The position numbers were made by a program, and so were the translations under genes. A stretch of DNA of 64,000 nt from Shewanella avicenniae (lineage in GTDB: Bacteria; Pseudomonadota; Gammaproteobacteria; Enterobacterales; Shewanellaceae): contig NZ_CP071503.1 of the NCBI RefSeq assembly GCF_017354945.1, positions 1,488,001 through 1,552,000 on the forward strand, in the 5' to 3' direction. The notes beneath the pieces were generated by a model that searched no databases, was not told the DNA's origin, and saw only the letters and a program-made list of their open reading frames with translations. Each line of letters opens with the position of its first letter. The first letter of the stretch is position 1. Positions 29,258-38,147 of this stretch are shown piece by piece.

Positions 29258-30275
29258 ACATATCCTTTCTACTCAATGGATTAGCGGCGGTATGGAGCAC
29301 TTCAATAAAAATGCTAAAGAAGATGATGACTAAGGCTACAGCGAAGATTCCCGCTTGAATGACGGTGTAATCGCGTTGGTAGATCCCTGATACTAACCAC
29401 GCGCCTACCCCTGGCCACGAAAAAATTACTTCAACCACAATGGCGTAACTGGCAAAGGGGCCGAGCATTAAGCCTAAGTGTTTCAGTAGCGGCACTAAGG
29501 CATTGGGTAGCGCATGTTTGATAACGATGCTGGCATTGGATAAACCACGTGCTTCTGCGGCGCGAATATAGGTCTGGCTCATTACGCTGATCATTGCAGA
29601 ACGGGTAATTCGTACGACCACGGTAAAGGGAAGAACAGCAAGTGTGCAGGCAGGTAACACAATATGCATCAGGGTATCGACAAACGCTGACCAGCGATAA
29701 GGGCCATCATAAAGTAGTGTGTCGAACAGCATAAAACCGGTCACTTTAGGAATTTGGTACAGCAGATTGATTTGCCCAGAAATCGGCAGCCAGCCTAATT
29801 CAACCCCAAACCACAGCGACAGTAACAAACCTAACCAAAATACCGGAATGGAATAGCCGGTAAGTGTGGCGCCCATGATCATTTTTTGCAGAAATTTCTT
29901 ACGGCTAAGCGCTGAAATTACCCCTAATGGCACGCCCGCCACCAATGCCAGCAGTCCTGACACAAAGGCTAATTCAAATGAGGCGGGCAGTACGCCAAGT
30001 AATTCACCGCTCACTGCGCGTTGAGAGGTCGTTGAAATACCAAAATTGCCACTAAGTCGCTCACCGGTATAGGCCAAAAATTGCTGCACAATATTGTGGC
30101 GCAGGGCAAAGTCACGCTCTACTTGCTGCAGTTGTGCATTGGATGGCTGCGCAATACCACTCAGGGTGTAGTGCAAATCTGCAGGAAACAGGTGGGTGGC
30201 GGCAAAGAGAATGGCAATCAGCACCAATGAGGTCGCCACGAATAGATTTAAGCGCCTGAGTAGGTAACGGCCCAT
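29244..30275 (-). CDS. sapB: Sap peptide ABC transporter permease SapB
   Basis: Inner-membrane permease of the DppB/OppB type, partner of SapC. The 343-aa protein starts MGRYLLRRLNLF with a membrane segment at about 9-30, continues with the family's long periplasmic loop and has several more hydrophobic segments and an EAA-type loop (YIRAAEARGLSNASIVIKHA). Its ATG shares a base with the sapA stop codon (TAATG), so translation is coupled. Confidence 0.93.
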   Translation of the reverse strand: MGRYLLRRLNLFVATSLVLIAILFAATHLFPADLHYTLSGIAQPSNAQLQQVERDFALRHNIVQQFLAYTGERLSGNFGISTTSQRAVSGELLGVLPASFELAFVSGLLALVAGVPLGVISALSRKKFLQKMIMGATLTGYSIPVFWLGLLLSLWFGVELGWLPISGQINLLYQIPKVTGFMLFDTLLYDGPYRWSAFVDTLMHIVLPACTLAVLPFTVVVRITRSAMISVMSQTYIRAAEARGLSNASIVIKHALPNALVPLLKHLGLMLGPFASYAIVVEVIFSWPGVGAWLVSGIYQRDYTVIQAGIFAVALVIIFFSIFIEVLHTAANPLSRKDMYGTN

Positions 30276-31981
30276 TAGTGCTGGCCTCCGGTGCTGTTGA
30301 TTTGTTGAGCGTCTCCGAATGAGATACCGCCAAACGGCATCAAGGTCACCACAGGTGCGTCTTTTCGTTTCAACACCATACGTTGTGCGTATGCCAGCGG
30401 AATCAAAGGGACCTGCTGGCTAATCATCTTTTCAGCTTCAACATAGAGTGCCTTGCGCGCTGTGGTATCTGTCAGCTGTTTAGCATGTGTAATCAAATCA
30501 TCAAAACTGCGATCACACCATTGCGCCCAATTATTATGAGAAGCAATCGAACCGCAGCTTAGCAGAGGGGTAAAGAAGTTATCTGGGTCGCTGTTATCGG
30601 CGCTCCAACCGATAATCACTGAATCATAGTCGCTACTGCCTAAGCGTTGGGTAAAGACACTCCAGTCGTAGCTGATAATATTCACCTTTACCCCAATGGC
30701 GCTTAGATCTGCTTGCAGCAGTTCGGCGGTTTTTTGCGGATTAGGGTTATAGCTCCGCGCGACAGGCATCGCCCAAATATCAAGCTTTAGCTGCTTAACA
30801 CCAGCACTGGCAAGAAGTTGTTTCGCTTTTTCAGGATCGTAACTGATTTCATCAATATCGTTAGGGTATGCCCAAGAAGCCGGAGGCAAAATACCTGAGG
30901 CCATGACGGCCGTGTCGTGATAAACAGCGTTAAGCAGACTGCGTTTGTCGATGGCGTGTGCTAGAGCTTGACGGACGCGAATATCATCAAAAGGTGGTTT
31001 TTTAGTATTTAATGCCCAATAAGCGACGTTCATTCCAGGACGACTATCTACTTCAAGCGCGTCATGGGTGCGCGCCACTGGCAACTCACCGGCCTTGGGC
31101 AGCGCCGAAATACTGCAATCTCCTACGATCAACTTGGATAAACGCACGGTACTACGCGGGGTTATATCAAACACAAGCTGCTCGATCTTTGGTTTTTGCC
31201 CCCAGTAGTGAGGATTACGCAGATAGCGGATATATTCATTTTTGACGTATTCCACAAGGCGATAAGGTCCAGTGCCAACAGCCTGAATATCAAGTAGTTT
31301 AGGCTTACCTTGCTGCTGCAACTGTTCCGCATATTGCTGCGACAGAATCACCGCAAAATCGGTAGCAAGATTGGAAAGAAACGAGGCATCAGGGTAATTC
31401 AATTCAAACCTGACGCTGTAGTCATCTACTTTGGTAATCGCTTTGATCAGCTTAGAAAAGCCAATACTTTCAAAGTAAGGAAAACCGCGTAACGCGGTCT
31501 TGTGAAATGGATTTTCATTATTCACAATGCGGTCAAAAGAAAACACCACATCATCGGCATTCATGTTTCGAGTTGGCTTAAAAAACGGTGTGGTATGAAA
31601 CGCCACATCCTGTCTAAGTGAAAACTCATAACGCAAACCATCTTCGCTGACCTGCCAGTTAGTTGCTAATGCTGGCAAAAACGTATTGCTAATCGGGTCA
31701 TCGTCAACAAGGCGGTTATAAATCTGATGTGAGGTAGCATCGATTGTGGTCCCGGACGTCACCACTTGCGGATTAAAGCTCTCAGGATTGCCTTCTGAAC
31801 AATAGACAAGCCCATCTGGTACTTGTTTTTGGTCGCAACCGCTTAGACAGAGCAAAATAAAAACCAAGGCAAAAGCGCGGCGAACAGCGATCGTCGTGTG
31901 AGAGGTTATGTTATTTTGCAGCTCAAACACGCCTGCGTCGGACAATATTCCGAAAGGTGAGTGCAACTTGGACAATCCCAT
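30275..31981 (-). CDS. sapA: Sap peptide ABC transporter substrate-binding lipoprotein SapA
   Basis: Periplasmic solute-binding protein (SBP family 5, like DppA/OppA). The 568 codons include a hydrophobic stretch with lipobox LSGC near residue 50, then the mature start DQKQVPDGLVYCSEGNPESFNP, quoted in parts (VYCSEGNPESFNP). The RQALAHAIDKRSLL segment is typical of the family. The N-terminus before the signal is unusually long, and no ribosome site precedes the 31981 ATG, so the true start may be a GTG or other codon further in. It lies 68 nt after pspF on the same strand and opens sapABCDF. Confidence 0.9.
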   Translation of the reverse strand: MGLSKLHSPFGILSDAGVFELQNNITSHTTIAVRRAFALVFILLCLSGCDQKQVPDGLVYCSEGNPESFNPQVVTSGTTIDATSHQIYNRLVDDDPISNTFLPALATNWQVSEDGLRYEFSLRQDVAFHTTPFFKPTRNMNADDVVFSFDRIVNNENPFHKTALRGFPYFESIGFSKLIKAITKVDDYSVRFELNYPDASFLSNLATDFAVILSQQYAEQLQQQGKPKLLDIQAVGTGPYRLVEYVKNEYIRYLRNPHYWGQKPKIEQLVFDITPRSTVRLSKLIVGDCSISALPKAGELPVARTHDALEVDSRPGMNVAYWALNTKKPPFDDIRVRQALAHAIDKRSLLNAVYHDTAVMASGILPPASWAYPNDIDEISYDPEKAKQLLASAGVKQLKLDIWAMPVARSYNPNPQKTAELLQADLSAIGVKVNIISYDWSVFTQRLGSSDYDSVIIGWSADNSDPDNFFTPLLSCGSIASHNNWAQWCDRSFDDLITHAKQLTDTTARKALYVEAEKMISQQVPLIPLAYAQRMVLKRKDAPVVTLMPFGGISFGDAQQINSTGGQH

Positions 31982-32049
31982 GTAACTTGTTAAAAGTGCA
32001 AAAGCGTATCGGCCATTCTAACAGTCTAGATAAGGCCTCGGCAATTCCC

Positions 32050-33132
32050 TCAATTTTTGTCCAGCAAATTGTATTTCTTTAAGATTCCGCGCAATTGGTG
32101 ATAACTCAACCCAAGCAGCTCAGCAGTTTTCTTCTGATTAAACTGACTTTCCGCCAACGCGGTTTGAATTAGATGCACTTCATATGATTCAGTTTCCTGT
32201 TTGAAGTCCAACGGAAACTGCGGTACTTGCTGATGCGCACCCGATGAAACGCTGCCGAGTTCCACACTGTTTTCAACGGTTGCGGGGACGCCAGCATGGG
32301 GTTCGGTGGCCACTTGCCGTTCTTTTGTTTTCACTCGTGAACGCGGCCGAAATGGCGAATCGAAGGGATCAAGAATGATATTTTCGATTTGTTCGGGTTC
32401 GTCGCCATGGCGATAGACACTGCGTTCTACCGCATTTTTAAGTTCGCGAATGTTGCCGGGCCAACGGTGTTCTAGCAGAATTTCTTGCGCGGTACGGCTA
32501 AAGCCAGTAAATAGCTCCATCTTCAGTTGGCGCGCCATACTCACGGCAAAATACTCTGCGAGCGGTAAAATATCTTCACGACGGTATCTTAAGGGGGGCA
32601 GGGTAATCACATCAAACGCGAGACGGTCGAGCAAATCTGCCCGAAACTCACCCGCATCAGCCAGTGACGGTAGATCTTCGTTGGCCGCACAAATCAAGCG
32701 CACGTCTGCATGCAAGGTTTTACTGCCACCAACCCGTTCATATTCACCATACTCGATGACCCGCAGTAATTTTTCTTGAATCAGTCCTGAGGTGTTGGCT
32801 AATTCATCAAGAAATAACGTGCCACCATCGGCGCGCTCAAATCGGCCTTCGTGACGATTGCGTGCGCCGGTAAACGCACCTGACTCATGGCCAAACAGCT
32901 CGCTTTCTAACAAGCTTTCGCTCAGTGAGGCACAGTTCAGTTTGATAAAACTTTGATCCCAACGCTGGGATAGAAAATGCAAACGTTCAGCGATAAGCTC
33001 TTTACCTGTGCCACGTTCACCAATAATCAGTACCGGTTTAGACAGCGGTGCGACTTGAGAAACGTGCTCGAGCACCTCTAAAAACGCGTTAGATTGCCCA
33101 ATGAGGTTTTCCTGTTGGTTAGTCTTAGTCAC
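32050..33132 (-). CDS. pspF: Psp operon sigma-54 activator PspF
   Basis: Bacterial enhancer-binding protein that activates the psp promoter and is held inactive by PspA. The 360-aa protein has no N-terminal receiver domain. It has Walker A GERGTGKE at 38-45, the sigma-54 contact loop GAFTGA at 85-90, GGTLFLDELA (Walker B) and a C-terminal Fis-type helix-turn-helix (NQKKTAELLGLSYHQLR). Start is GTG at 33132. It is divergent from pspA, as in E. coli. Confidence 0.95.
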   Translation of the reverse strand: MTKTNQQENLIGQSNAFLEVLEHVSQVAPLSKPVLIIGERGTGKELIAERLHFLSQRWDQSFIKLNCASLSESLLESELFGHESGAFTGARNRHEGRFERADGGTLFLDELANTSGLIQEKLLRVIEYGEYERVGGSKTLHADVRLICAANEDLPSLADAGEFRADLLDRLAFDVITLPPLRYRREDILPLAEYFAVSMARQLKMELFTGFSRTAQEILLEHRWPGNIRELKNAVERSVYRHGDEPEQIENIILDPFDSPFRPRSRVKTKERQVATEPHAGVPATVENSVELGSVSSGAHQQVPQFPLDFKQETESYEVHLIQTALAESQFNQKKTAELLGLSYHQLRGILKKYNLLDKN

Positions 33133-33309
33133 GATTTCTGTTGGTCTTTATCGCTAATAAGTGGTGAAATCCATAATATGTGGCTGTAAACAATAAATAA
33201 AGAAAAAGTTATTTTTTGTGTAACTTATTGAATGTGATAACAAATAAAAAGTTGGCACAGTATCTGTATTATCGTTGATGCGTTCTACAGAAATTTTGAG
33301 GACAGGATT
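33133..33309. promoter_or_regulatory. Divergent pspF/pspA regulatory region
   Basis: AT-rich 177-bp spacer. The left part (about 33180-33240) is a plausible place for the PspF enhancer and IHF sites; I cannot define the exact operators by eye. The sigma-54 promoter is listed separately. Confidence 0.6.
33252..33270 (+). promoter_or_regulatory. Sigma-54 promoter of pspA
   Basis: TTGGCACAGTATCTGTATT has the -24 GG (33254) and the -12 GT (33266) exactly 10 nt apart. It closely resembles the E. coli pspA promoter as I recall it (TTGGCACGCAAATTGTATT), which also has GT at -12. Confidence 0.85.
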
Positions 33310-33990
33310 ATGGGAATTTTTACACGTTTTGCCGACATCATTAACTCCAACATCAGTGCTTTGCTCGACAAGGCAGAAGATCCAGAAAAAATGGTGCGCC
33401 TGATTATTCAGGAAATGGAAGACACCTTGGTGGAAGTTCGTTCAACCTCTGCCAAAGTGTTAGCAGAAAAGAAAGATCTGCTCCGTCGGATTGGTAAGCT
33501 GGAAGAGCAAGTGGCTGACTGGCAGGCCAAAGCGGAATTAGCTTTGACCAAAGACCGCGAAGATCTTGCCAAAGCGGCGTTGATTGAAAAGCAGAAAATT
33601 TCTGCAACTGTCGACACGCTGACAAAAGAGCTGGATGTGGTTGATGAACATATTGCTCGCCTAAAAGATGAAGTGGTGCAACTGCAAGAAAAATTGGCAG
33701 ATGCCCGCGCTCGTCAAAAGAGCATCATCATGCGCAAGCAGACAGCGACTTCTCGGTTAGAAGTGAAGAAGCAGTTGGACTCAAGCAAAATTGACACTGC
33801 GATGATGAAGTTTGAGCAATATGAGCGTCGCATCGAAAACATAGAAGCTGAAGTCGAAGCCTATGAGTTAGGCAGCAAGAAAAACAAATTGGATGATGAG
33901 TTTGCTGCGTTAAAAGCGGACGACGCTGTAAGTGACGAACTGGCGGCCTTGAAAGCAAAAATCAAAGGCACAGACAGCGCTGCTAACTAA
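33310..33990 (+). CDS. pspA: Phage shock protein A (PspA/IM30 family)
   Basis: Peripheral inner-membrane ESCRT-III-like coiled-coil protein that protects damaged membranes and inhibits PspF. The 226-aa protein (E. coli 222) starts MGIFTRFADIINSNISALLDKAEDP (in parts: MGIFTRFADIINSN, LLDKAEDPEKMVR), with the amphipathic N-terminal helix followed by long coiled-coil segments. First gene of pspABC behind a sigma-54 promoter. Confidence 0.96.
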   Translation: MGIFTRFADIINSNISALLDKAEDPEKMVRLIIQEMEDTLVEVRSTSAKVLAEKKDLLRRIGKLEEQVADWQAKAELALTKDREDLAKAALIEKQKISATVDTLTKELDVVDEHIARLKDEVVQLQEKLADARARQKSIIMRKQTATSRLEVKKQLDSSKIDTAMMKFEQYERRIENIEAEVEAYELGSKKNKLDDEFAALKADDAVSDELAALKAKIKGTDSAAN

Positions 33991-34010
33991 TTGACGTCGG
34001 GGAGGGAAGT

Positions 34011-34247
34011 ATGGACTTTGAAATCTTAATGGTGCCGATCATTCTATTTATGGTGATTGTCGCGCCGATCTGGTTAGTCTTGCACTATCGCAGTAAGCGT
34101 CAGGTAAGTCAGGGGTTAACCGAAGAAGAGTTCAGTCTGCTCAATGAGCTAGTCGATAAAGCAGATAAAATGACTCAGCGAATTAGCACCCTCGAGTCAA
34201 TCTTAGATGCTGAGTCGCCAGAGTGGAGACAACGCCATGAACGATAA
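34011..34247 (+). CDS. pspB: Phage shock protein B
   Basis: Small inner-membrane sensor that with PspC relieves PspA inhibition of PspF. The 78-aa protein has one membrane segment (about residues 5-25, IILFMVIVAPIWLVLHY) and a cytosolic leucine-rich coiled coil with TEEEFSLLNELVDKADKM. Ribosome site GGGAGGGAAG. It overlaps pspC by 11 nt. Confidence 0.95.
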   Translation: MDFEILMVPIILFMVIVAPIWLVLHYRSKRQVSQGLTEEEFSLLNELVDKADKMTQRISTLESILDAESPEWRQRHER

Positions 34248-34620
34248 ACGTACACTGTATCGCAATCGCCGTGCTGGCAAGGTCGCTGGGGTATGTGCTG
34301 GGATTGCAGAATACTTTAATCTTGAAACCTGGTTAGTACGGGTTGCCGTTGTATCGATATTCTTGCTGGGCGGTTCTGGTGTGGTGTTCGTGGCGTATAT
34401 CGCGTTGTGGATGATTCTGGACGAGAAGCCGCTCAATGCGACAAACGACACATCGGACTTAGCAGTCAAGAAAAAAGTATGGCAAGCGGGGGAACCTGCA
34501 AAACAAGCGCTACAGGATGTGAGTGCAAAGTTTCATACGCTAGAAAGCAGACTTAGAGCCATTGAAACCTATGTCACCTCAGATCAATATGAGCTAAAAC
34601 GGCAAATCAATAATCTCTAA
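34237..34620 (+). CDS. pspC: Phage shock protein C
   Basis: Inner-membrane partner of PspB. The 127-aa protein has the PspC domain: LYRNRRAGKVAGVCAGIAEYF, in part, then a membrane segment (VRVAVVSIFLLGGSGVVFVAYIALW, in part) and IDE-type acidic residues, followed by a coiled coil. The ATG at 34237 has GGAGA in front and gives the family start. Followed by a terminator. Confidence 0.94.
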   Translation: MNDKRTLYRNRRAGKVAGVCAGIAEYFNLETWLVRVAVVSIFLLGGSGVVFVAYIALWMILDEKPLNATNDTSDLAVKKKVWQAGEPAKQALQDVSAKFHTLESRLRAIETYVTSDQYELKRQINNL

Positions 34621-34626
34621 TCCCAA

Positions 34627-34650
34627 GGGCAGCTCTGCTGCCCCTTTTTT
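34627..34650 (+). terminator. Terminator-like hairpin after pspC
   Basis: GGGCAGC and GCTGCCC around TCT, followed by C and six T residues. It ends only 11 nt before the next gene, so YcjX/YcjF may be expressed by read-through from psp. Confidence 0.75.
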
Positions 34651-34660
34651 CTGGAGAGTT

Positions 34661-36094
34661 ATGGCAGACTTTAAGCAACGTTGGCATCAACTCGAACAAA
34701 AGGCCAAGGATATTGGCTACAGGACAACCGATCGCCACCTTCGCTTGGCGGTCACGGGGTTATCCGGCGCTGGTAAAACCGCATTTATCACCTCTTTGGT
34801 AGAAAAGTTATTAACCGCAGCAACCCAACCCCCCTATGGTGGTTTGCCACTATTTTCGGTGTGCATGGAACAGCGCTTTTATGGCGCGCAGCGAGCAAGA
34901 CAGCCCGATCTGAATATTGCCAGTTTTGGCTACGATGCCGCGATGCAAGCTTTACGTGCGGAACTGCCCACTTGGCCAAAATCGACCACCAATATTAGTG
35001 AACTCAGACTGGCGATTGAGTACCAGCCGAAAGCCGGATTGCTGGCAACGCTCACCGATAAAGCTACCTTGCACCTTGATATTGTGGACTACCCCGGTGA
35101 ATGGCTGCTGGATTTGCCGATGTTGCGCCAAAGCTTTTATGAGTGGAGTGAGCAACTACTTGCGCCTGACAGCCCTTTAAGCCACACCTCAGCTTACGCA
35201 AGTTTTATTGCCAACTTGAAAACATTAGATGCCAAGGTTGAGCCAGCCGACGAAACGCTCGCTGCGGTCGCGGATAGTTATCGATTGGTTTTAGAAGAGT
35301 TAGTCCATCAACAGGGTTTTTATCTGGCGCAACCTGGCAGAATGCTGTTGCCTGGAGATCTGCAAGGGACACCTTTGTTGGCGTTTTTCCCGTTGCCACG
35401 AGGATTTTGGCTGGATCATCAAGGACAAACCGTGGCATCGCCCTTGGTGAGCAGTTTAGAGAAGCGTTATCGAGCATATGTTAAGCAAGTGGTAAAGCCA
35501 TTCTATCAACGTTATTTTGAAGACTTTGATCGGCAATTGGTGCTGGTGGATGTGTTAGGCGCGTTAAACCGTGGGCGCGCCCAGTTTGAAGATATGGCCA
35601 ATGCGCTTAACGCTTTGAATCAGAGTTTCCGTTTTGGCAAAGGGGGCTTTTGGCAGCGGTTGTTTTCTCCCAAAATTGATCGTTTGGTATTTGCTGTCAG
35701 TAAAGTCGATCAAATTACCCGTGAACAGCAAGGCAATGCGTTATCGCTACTCAAGCACCTCTTACAACCGGGGTGGCAACACGCTGATGAAAGTGGTTGC
35801 CAAGTAGAAGCCATGGCCGTGAGTGCGATTAAAACGACGCGATACGGCGTGGTAAAAGATCGCGTTTTGGGTGAAGTCTCTGTGGTCAGCGGTACCGAAC
35901 TTTCTGACGATAGGCCAACGCTGACCTTATTTCCCGGTGAGGTGCCCACTCAGTTGCCGGATGATCAATTTTGGCAGCAGCAAGGGTTTCAGTTCGTTAA
36001 CTTCGCACCACCGCTCATGCCTGTGGATCAGCCGTTTGATCATATTCGATTAGATCACCTATTGGAATTCTTACTAGGAGATAAGCTGTCGTGA
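34661..36094 (+). CDS. ycjX: YcjX-family P-loop GTPase-like protein (DUF463)
   Basis: A 477-aa protein of the YcjX family, induced with the psp regulon in enteric bacteria; its exact job is unknown. A P-loop GLSGAGKTAF sits at about residue 32-41. DIVDYPGEWLLDLP near 145 is the family's switch-like motif, and VFAVSKVDQIT near 345 resembles a G4 NKxD region. Ribosome site GGAGAG. It overlaps the downstream ycjF by 4 nt (GTGA), keeping the ycjX-ycjF pair. Confidence 0.92.
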   Translation: MADFKQRWHQLEQKAKDIGYRTTDRHLRLAVTGLSGAGKTAFITSLVEKLLTAATQPPYGGLPLFSVCMEQRFYGAQRARQPDLNIASFGYDAAMQALRAELPTWPKSTTNISELRLAIEYQPKAGLLATLTDKATLHLDIVDYPGEWLLDLPMLRQSFYEWSEQLLAPDSPLSHTSAYASFIANLKTLDAKVEPADETLAAVADSYRLVLEELVHQQGFYLAQPGRMLLPGDLQGTPLLAFFPLPRGFWLDHQGQTVASPLVSSLEKRYRAYVKQVVKPFYQRYFEDFDRQLVLVDVLGALNRGRAQFEDMANALNALNQSFRFGKGGFWQRLFSPKIDRLVFAVSKVDQITREQQGNALSLLKHLLQPGWQHADESGCQVEAMAVSAIKTTRYGVVKDRVLGEVSVVSGTELSDDRPTLTLFPGEVPTQLPDDQFWQQQGFQFVNFAPPLMPVDQPFDHIRLDHLLEFLLGDKLS

Positions 36095-37143
36095 GTCAGA
36101 GCAGATCTCAACAATCCCCTAACGCAACCGACGCGCCAAAACTGCAACAGCGTAAAGTTTTTGAACAGGCAGATATTATTGAATGGCAGGAGTTAGCACA
36201 GCCAAACTCTGCGTTTACTGAACAAGTGGAACAGTTGCCGCAACAAGCATTAAAGCCAAGGCGCTTGTCTGGGTTAACTCGGCTTGCGTTAATTGCGTTG
36301 GCCGTTGGTATTGTGACTCAGCTGTTACTGACTTTAGTCAATGCCTGGCAACAAAGCCCTTGGTTATTTGGGCTTTATAGTGTTATTACCACGATCTTAG
36401 TCTGCTGGATGCTGGCGTTAGTTGCGAAAGAATGGCGTTATCTGCGGCAGCTGAAGCGAAATGATGACGGGCAACTGGTTGCTGAGCGGTTACGAGACAG
36501 TGTGCAGATGGGCGAGTCTGCTAAGTTTATTGAGCGCATTTTAGTCAGACTTCCACATCATGCGTCGACAAGCATTCATGCGCTTAAACAAAGTCTGAAC
36601 CCTGACCAAAACGATGCGGAACAGCTGCGTTTGTTCGAAACTATCGTCCTTAGCGAACGAGATGCTGCTGCGCGGGCAATCGTGCGTAAGTATGCGTTGC
36701 AATCATCGCTGATTTTGGCGGTAAGTCCGTTTGCATTGCTGGATATGGCGCTGGTGCTATGGCGCAACCAAGCGATGATCAATGAAATTGCGGCCTGTTA
36801 TGGTATTGAACTTGGCTATTGGAGCCGAATTCGGTTAATCCGCGGTATCTTCTGGAACATTGTGTACGCCGGAACGACCGAGTTAATGACGGATTTTGGC
36901 AGTCAAATGTTATCAATGGAGATGACTGGCAAACTGTCGACACGTTTGGCTCAAGGCTTAGGTGGTGGACTACTGACAGCAAGGCTGGGGTTACAAGCGA
37001 TGCGCTTGTGTCGGCCGATGAAATTCACGCTTAAAAATGCGCCCAGTTTGACCAAGTTACATATGGAACTGTTGTCTGAGCTCAGAAGCCGCATGGGCAG
37101 TGCAAAAACACCAGAGCAAGAGAAAACAACAATTCACGATTAA
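36091..37143 (+). CDS. ycjF: YcjF-family inner-membrane protein (DUF697)
   Basis: A 350-aa membrane protein with two hydrophobic segments at about 65-88 and 93-115 and a C-terminal DUF697 domain (ILAVSPFALLDMALVLWRN, LTARLGLQAMRLCRP). Start is GTG overlapping the ycjX stop, with AGGAG upstream. Function unknown; gene pairing places it in the envelope-stress set with pspABC. Confidence 0.9.
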   Translation: MSQSRSQQSPNATDAPKLQQRKVFEQADIIEWQELAQPNSAFTEQVEQLPQQALKPRRLSGLTRLALIALAVGIVTQLLLTLVNAWQQSPWLFGLYSVITTILVCWMLALVAKEWRYLRQLKRNDDGQLVAERLRDSVQMGESAKFIERILVRLPHHASTSIHALKQSLNPDQNDAEQLRLFETIVLSERDAAARAIVRKYALQSSLILAVSPFALLDMALVLWRNQAMINEIAACYGIELGYWSRIRLIRGIFWNIVYAGTTELMTDFGSQMLSMEMTGKLSTRLAQGLGGGLLTARLGLQAMRLCRPMKFTLKNAPSLTKLHMELLSELRSRMGSAKTPEQEKTTIHD

Positions 37144-37246
37144 GCGTTTGGTAATTTATTAAGTGCTTGTCTACACTTTTTGAGCGGGTCAGGGATAACG
37201 GAGTGCCGACCCGCACATAGACATGGAATTTAATGGAGAAACCACG

Positions 37247-37570
37247 ATGAAAATTGCCAAATTAGGATTGTTTGCTGCTGCGTTAGTGTTTACCCCTGTT
37301 TCGTACTCTTTATTGGCGAATGAAGCGCCAACTCCAGCAGCGGAAGTTGCACCCGCCGCGTCAGCCCCCCAAGAACTGCAGACCATAAGCATTAACACAG
37401 CGTCGGTCGCTGAGTTACAGCTGATTAAGGGAGTGGGTAAAGCCAAAGCGGAAGCGATAATTGAATATCGAGAGACTCACGGTAAGTTTGAATCGATTGA
37501 GCAGTTGGCTAATGTGAAAGGCATAGGCAAAAAGCTCATTGAGAAAAACGCGGCAATTTTATCGCTTTAG
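37247..37570 (+). CDS. ComEA-like helix-hairpin-helix secreted protein
   Basis: A 107-aa protein with a Sec signal peptide (about 1-24, LFAAALVFTPVSYSLLA), an Ala/Pro-rich linker and one helix-hairpin-helix pair: SINTASVAELQLIKGVGKAKAEAIIEYRE (in parts) and LANVKGIGKKLIEKN. Such small periplasmic ComEA proteins bind DNA and pull it in during transformation. The ATG at 37247 has GGAGAAA in front; an upstream in-frame ATG at 37223 would break the signal peptide. A strong terminator follows. Confidence 0.88.
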   Translation: MKIAKLGLFAAALVFTPVSYSLLANEAPTPAAEVAPAASAPQELQTISINTASVAELQLIKGVGKAKAEAIIEYRETHGKFESIEQLANVKGIGKKLIEKNAAILSL

Positions 37571-37589
37571 AGCTGTTGCCGTTTAGGAT

Positions 37590-37615
37590 AAAAGTCCGCC
37601 TCGGCGGACTTTTTG
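37590..37615 (+). terminator. Terminator of the comEA-like gene
   Basis: AAAAGTCCGCC and GGCGGACTTTT are perfect 11-bp arms around a 2-nt loop, followed by T. Confidence 0.9.
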
Positions 37616-37656
37616 TTTATGTTGTGCACAGTTGACGATGGAATAACACTTTAACC

Positions 37657-37685
37657 TTGATCCGCCAAGCGGCTTAATAGATAAT
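37657..37685 (+). promoter_or_regulatory. Promoter of the 4.5S RNA gene
   Basis: TTGATC, a 17-nt spacer and GATAAT. Transcription near 37692 would give a 5' leader of about 35 nt before the mature RNA, consistent with RNase P processing as known in E. coli. Confidence 0.55.
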
Positions 37686-37726
37686 CCACGCCGTTGTTAG
37701 AGGTTGGCGCCTTTAGCAAATTCAAT

Positions 37727-37834
37727 GGTGACCCCAGGGTCCCCCCGCAATGATAGCTTGTGAACCCGGCCAGGCCCGGAAGGGAGCAACCGTAGCAAGT
37801 GACTCATGTGCCGGGGTGTGGCTCTGGGGGAACC
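37727..37834 (+). ncRNA. ffs: 4.5S RNA (small signal recognition particle RNA)
   Basis: RNA scaffold that pairs with Ffh to target membrane proteins. The conserved domain IV is plain: GGCCAGGCCCGGAAGGGAGC with the GGAAGG tetraloop region, then AGCAACC. The ends pair over a long imperfect helix (GGTGACCCCAGGGTC with GGCTCTGGGGGAACC). The length of about 108 nt is close to E. coli's 114. Mature ends are estimated from pairing. Confidence 0.92.
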
Positions 37835-37860
37835 TCCAATCTCGAGAAGTTCCCATCAGT

Positions 37861-38133
37861 TTAATCATCTTGGTTTGCAGTTAAGCGACTTTTTAAGAAT
37901 GCTCGTGCTTTTTCGAGTGCTTCGTAAATTTCATTGCGCACGGCTTGTTGTTCATTCAGATCAAAATAAAAATAGGTATCAACTAAGTGGTGTACGTAAC
38001 GTACCGGTAGTTGGTTTAGCGTGACACATGCTAAGTCTGCCACATAATCTTCCGGAAGTTCGTCAAGCAATCCCTCTTCAGACATGATTTCTACTAACAT
38101 CACTTCGTAGTAATTACGGATATCCAGCTGCAT
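37861..38133 (-). CDS. ComFB-family protein
   Basis: A 90-aa acidic protein of the late competence ComFB family: ADLACVTLNQLPVRYVHHLVDTYF (in part) matches the family core 'ALN.LPP.YV'. Family members in other bacteria are reported to bind cyclic dinucleotides; whether this one does is unknown. AGGAG precedes the ATG by 8 nt. It is the last gene of a six-gene minus-strand run beginning with dinG, 14 nt after the deacetylase-fold gene. Confidence 0.8.
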   Translation of the reverse strand: MQLDIRNYYEVMLVEIMSEEGLLDELPEDYVADLACVTLNQLPVRYVHHLVDTYFYFDLNEQQAVRNEIYEALEKARAFLKSRLTANQDD

Positions 38134-38147
38134 TCCCTATTCTCCTG

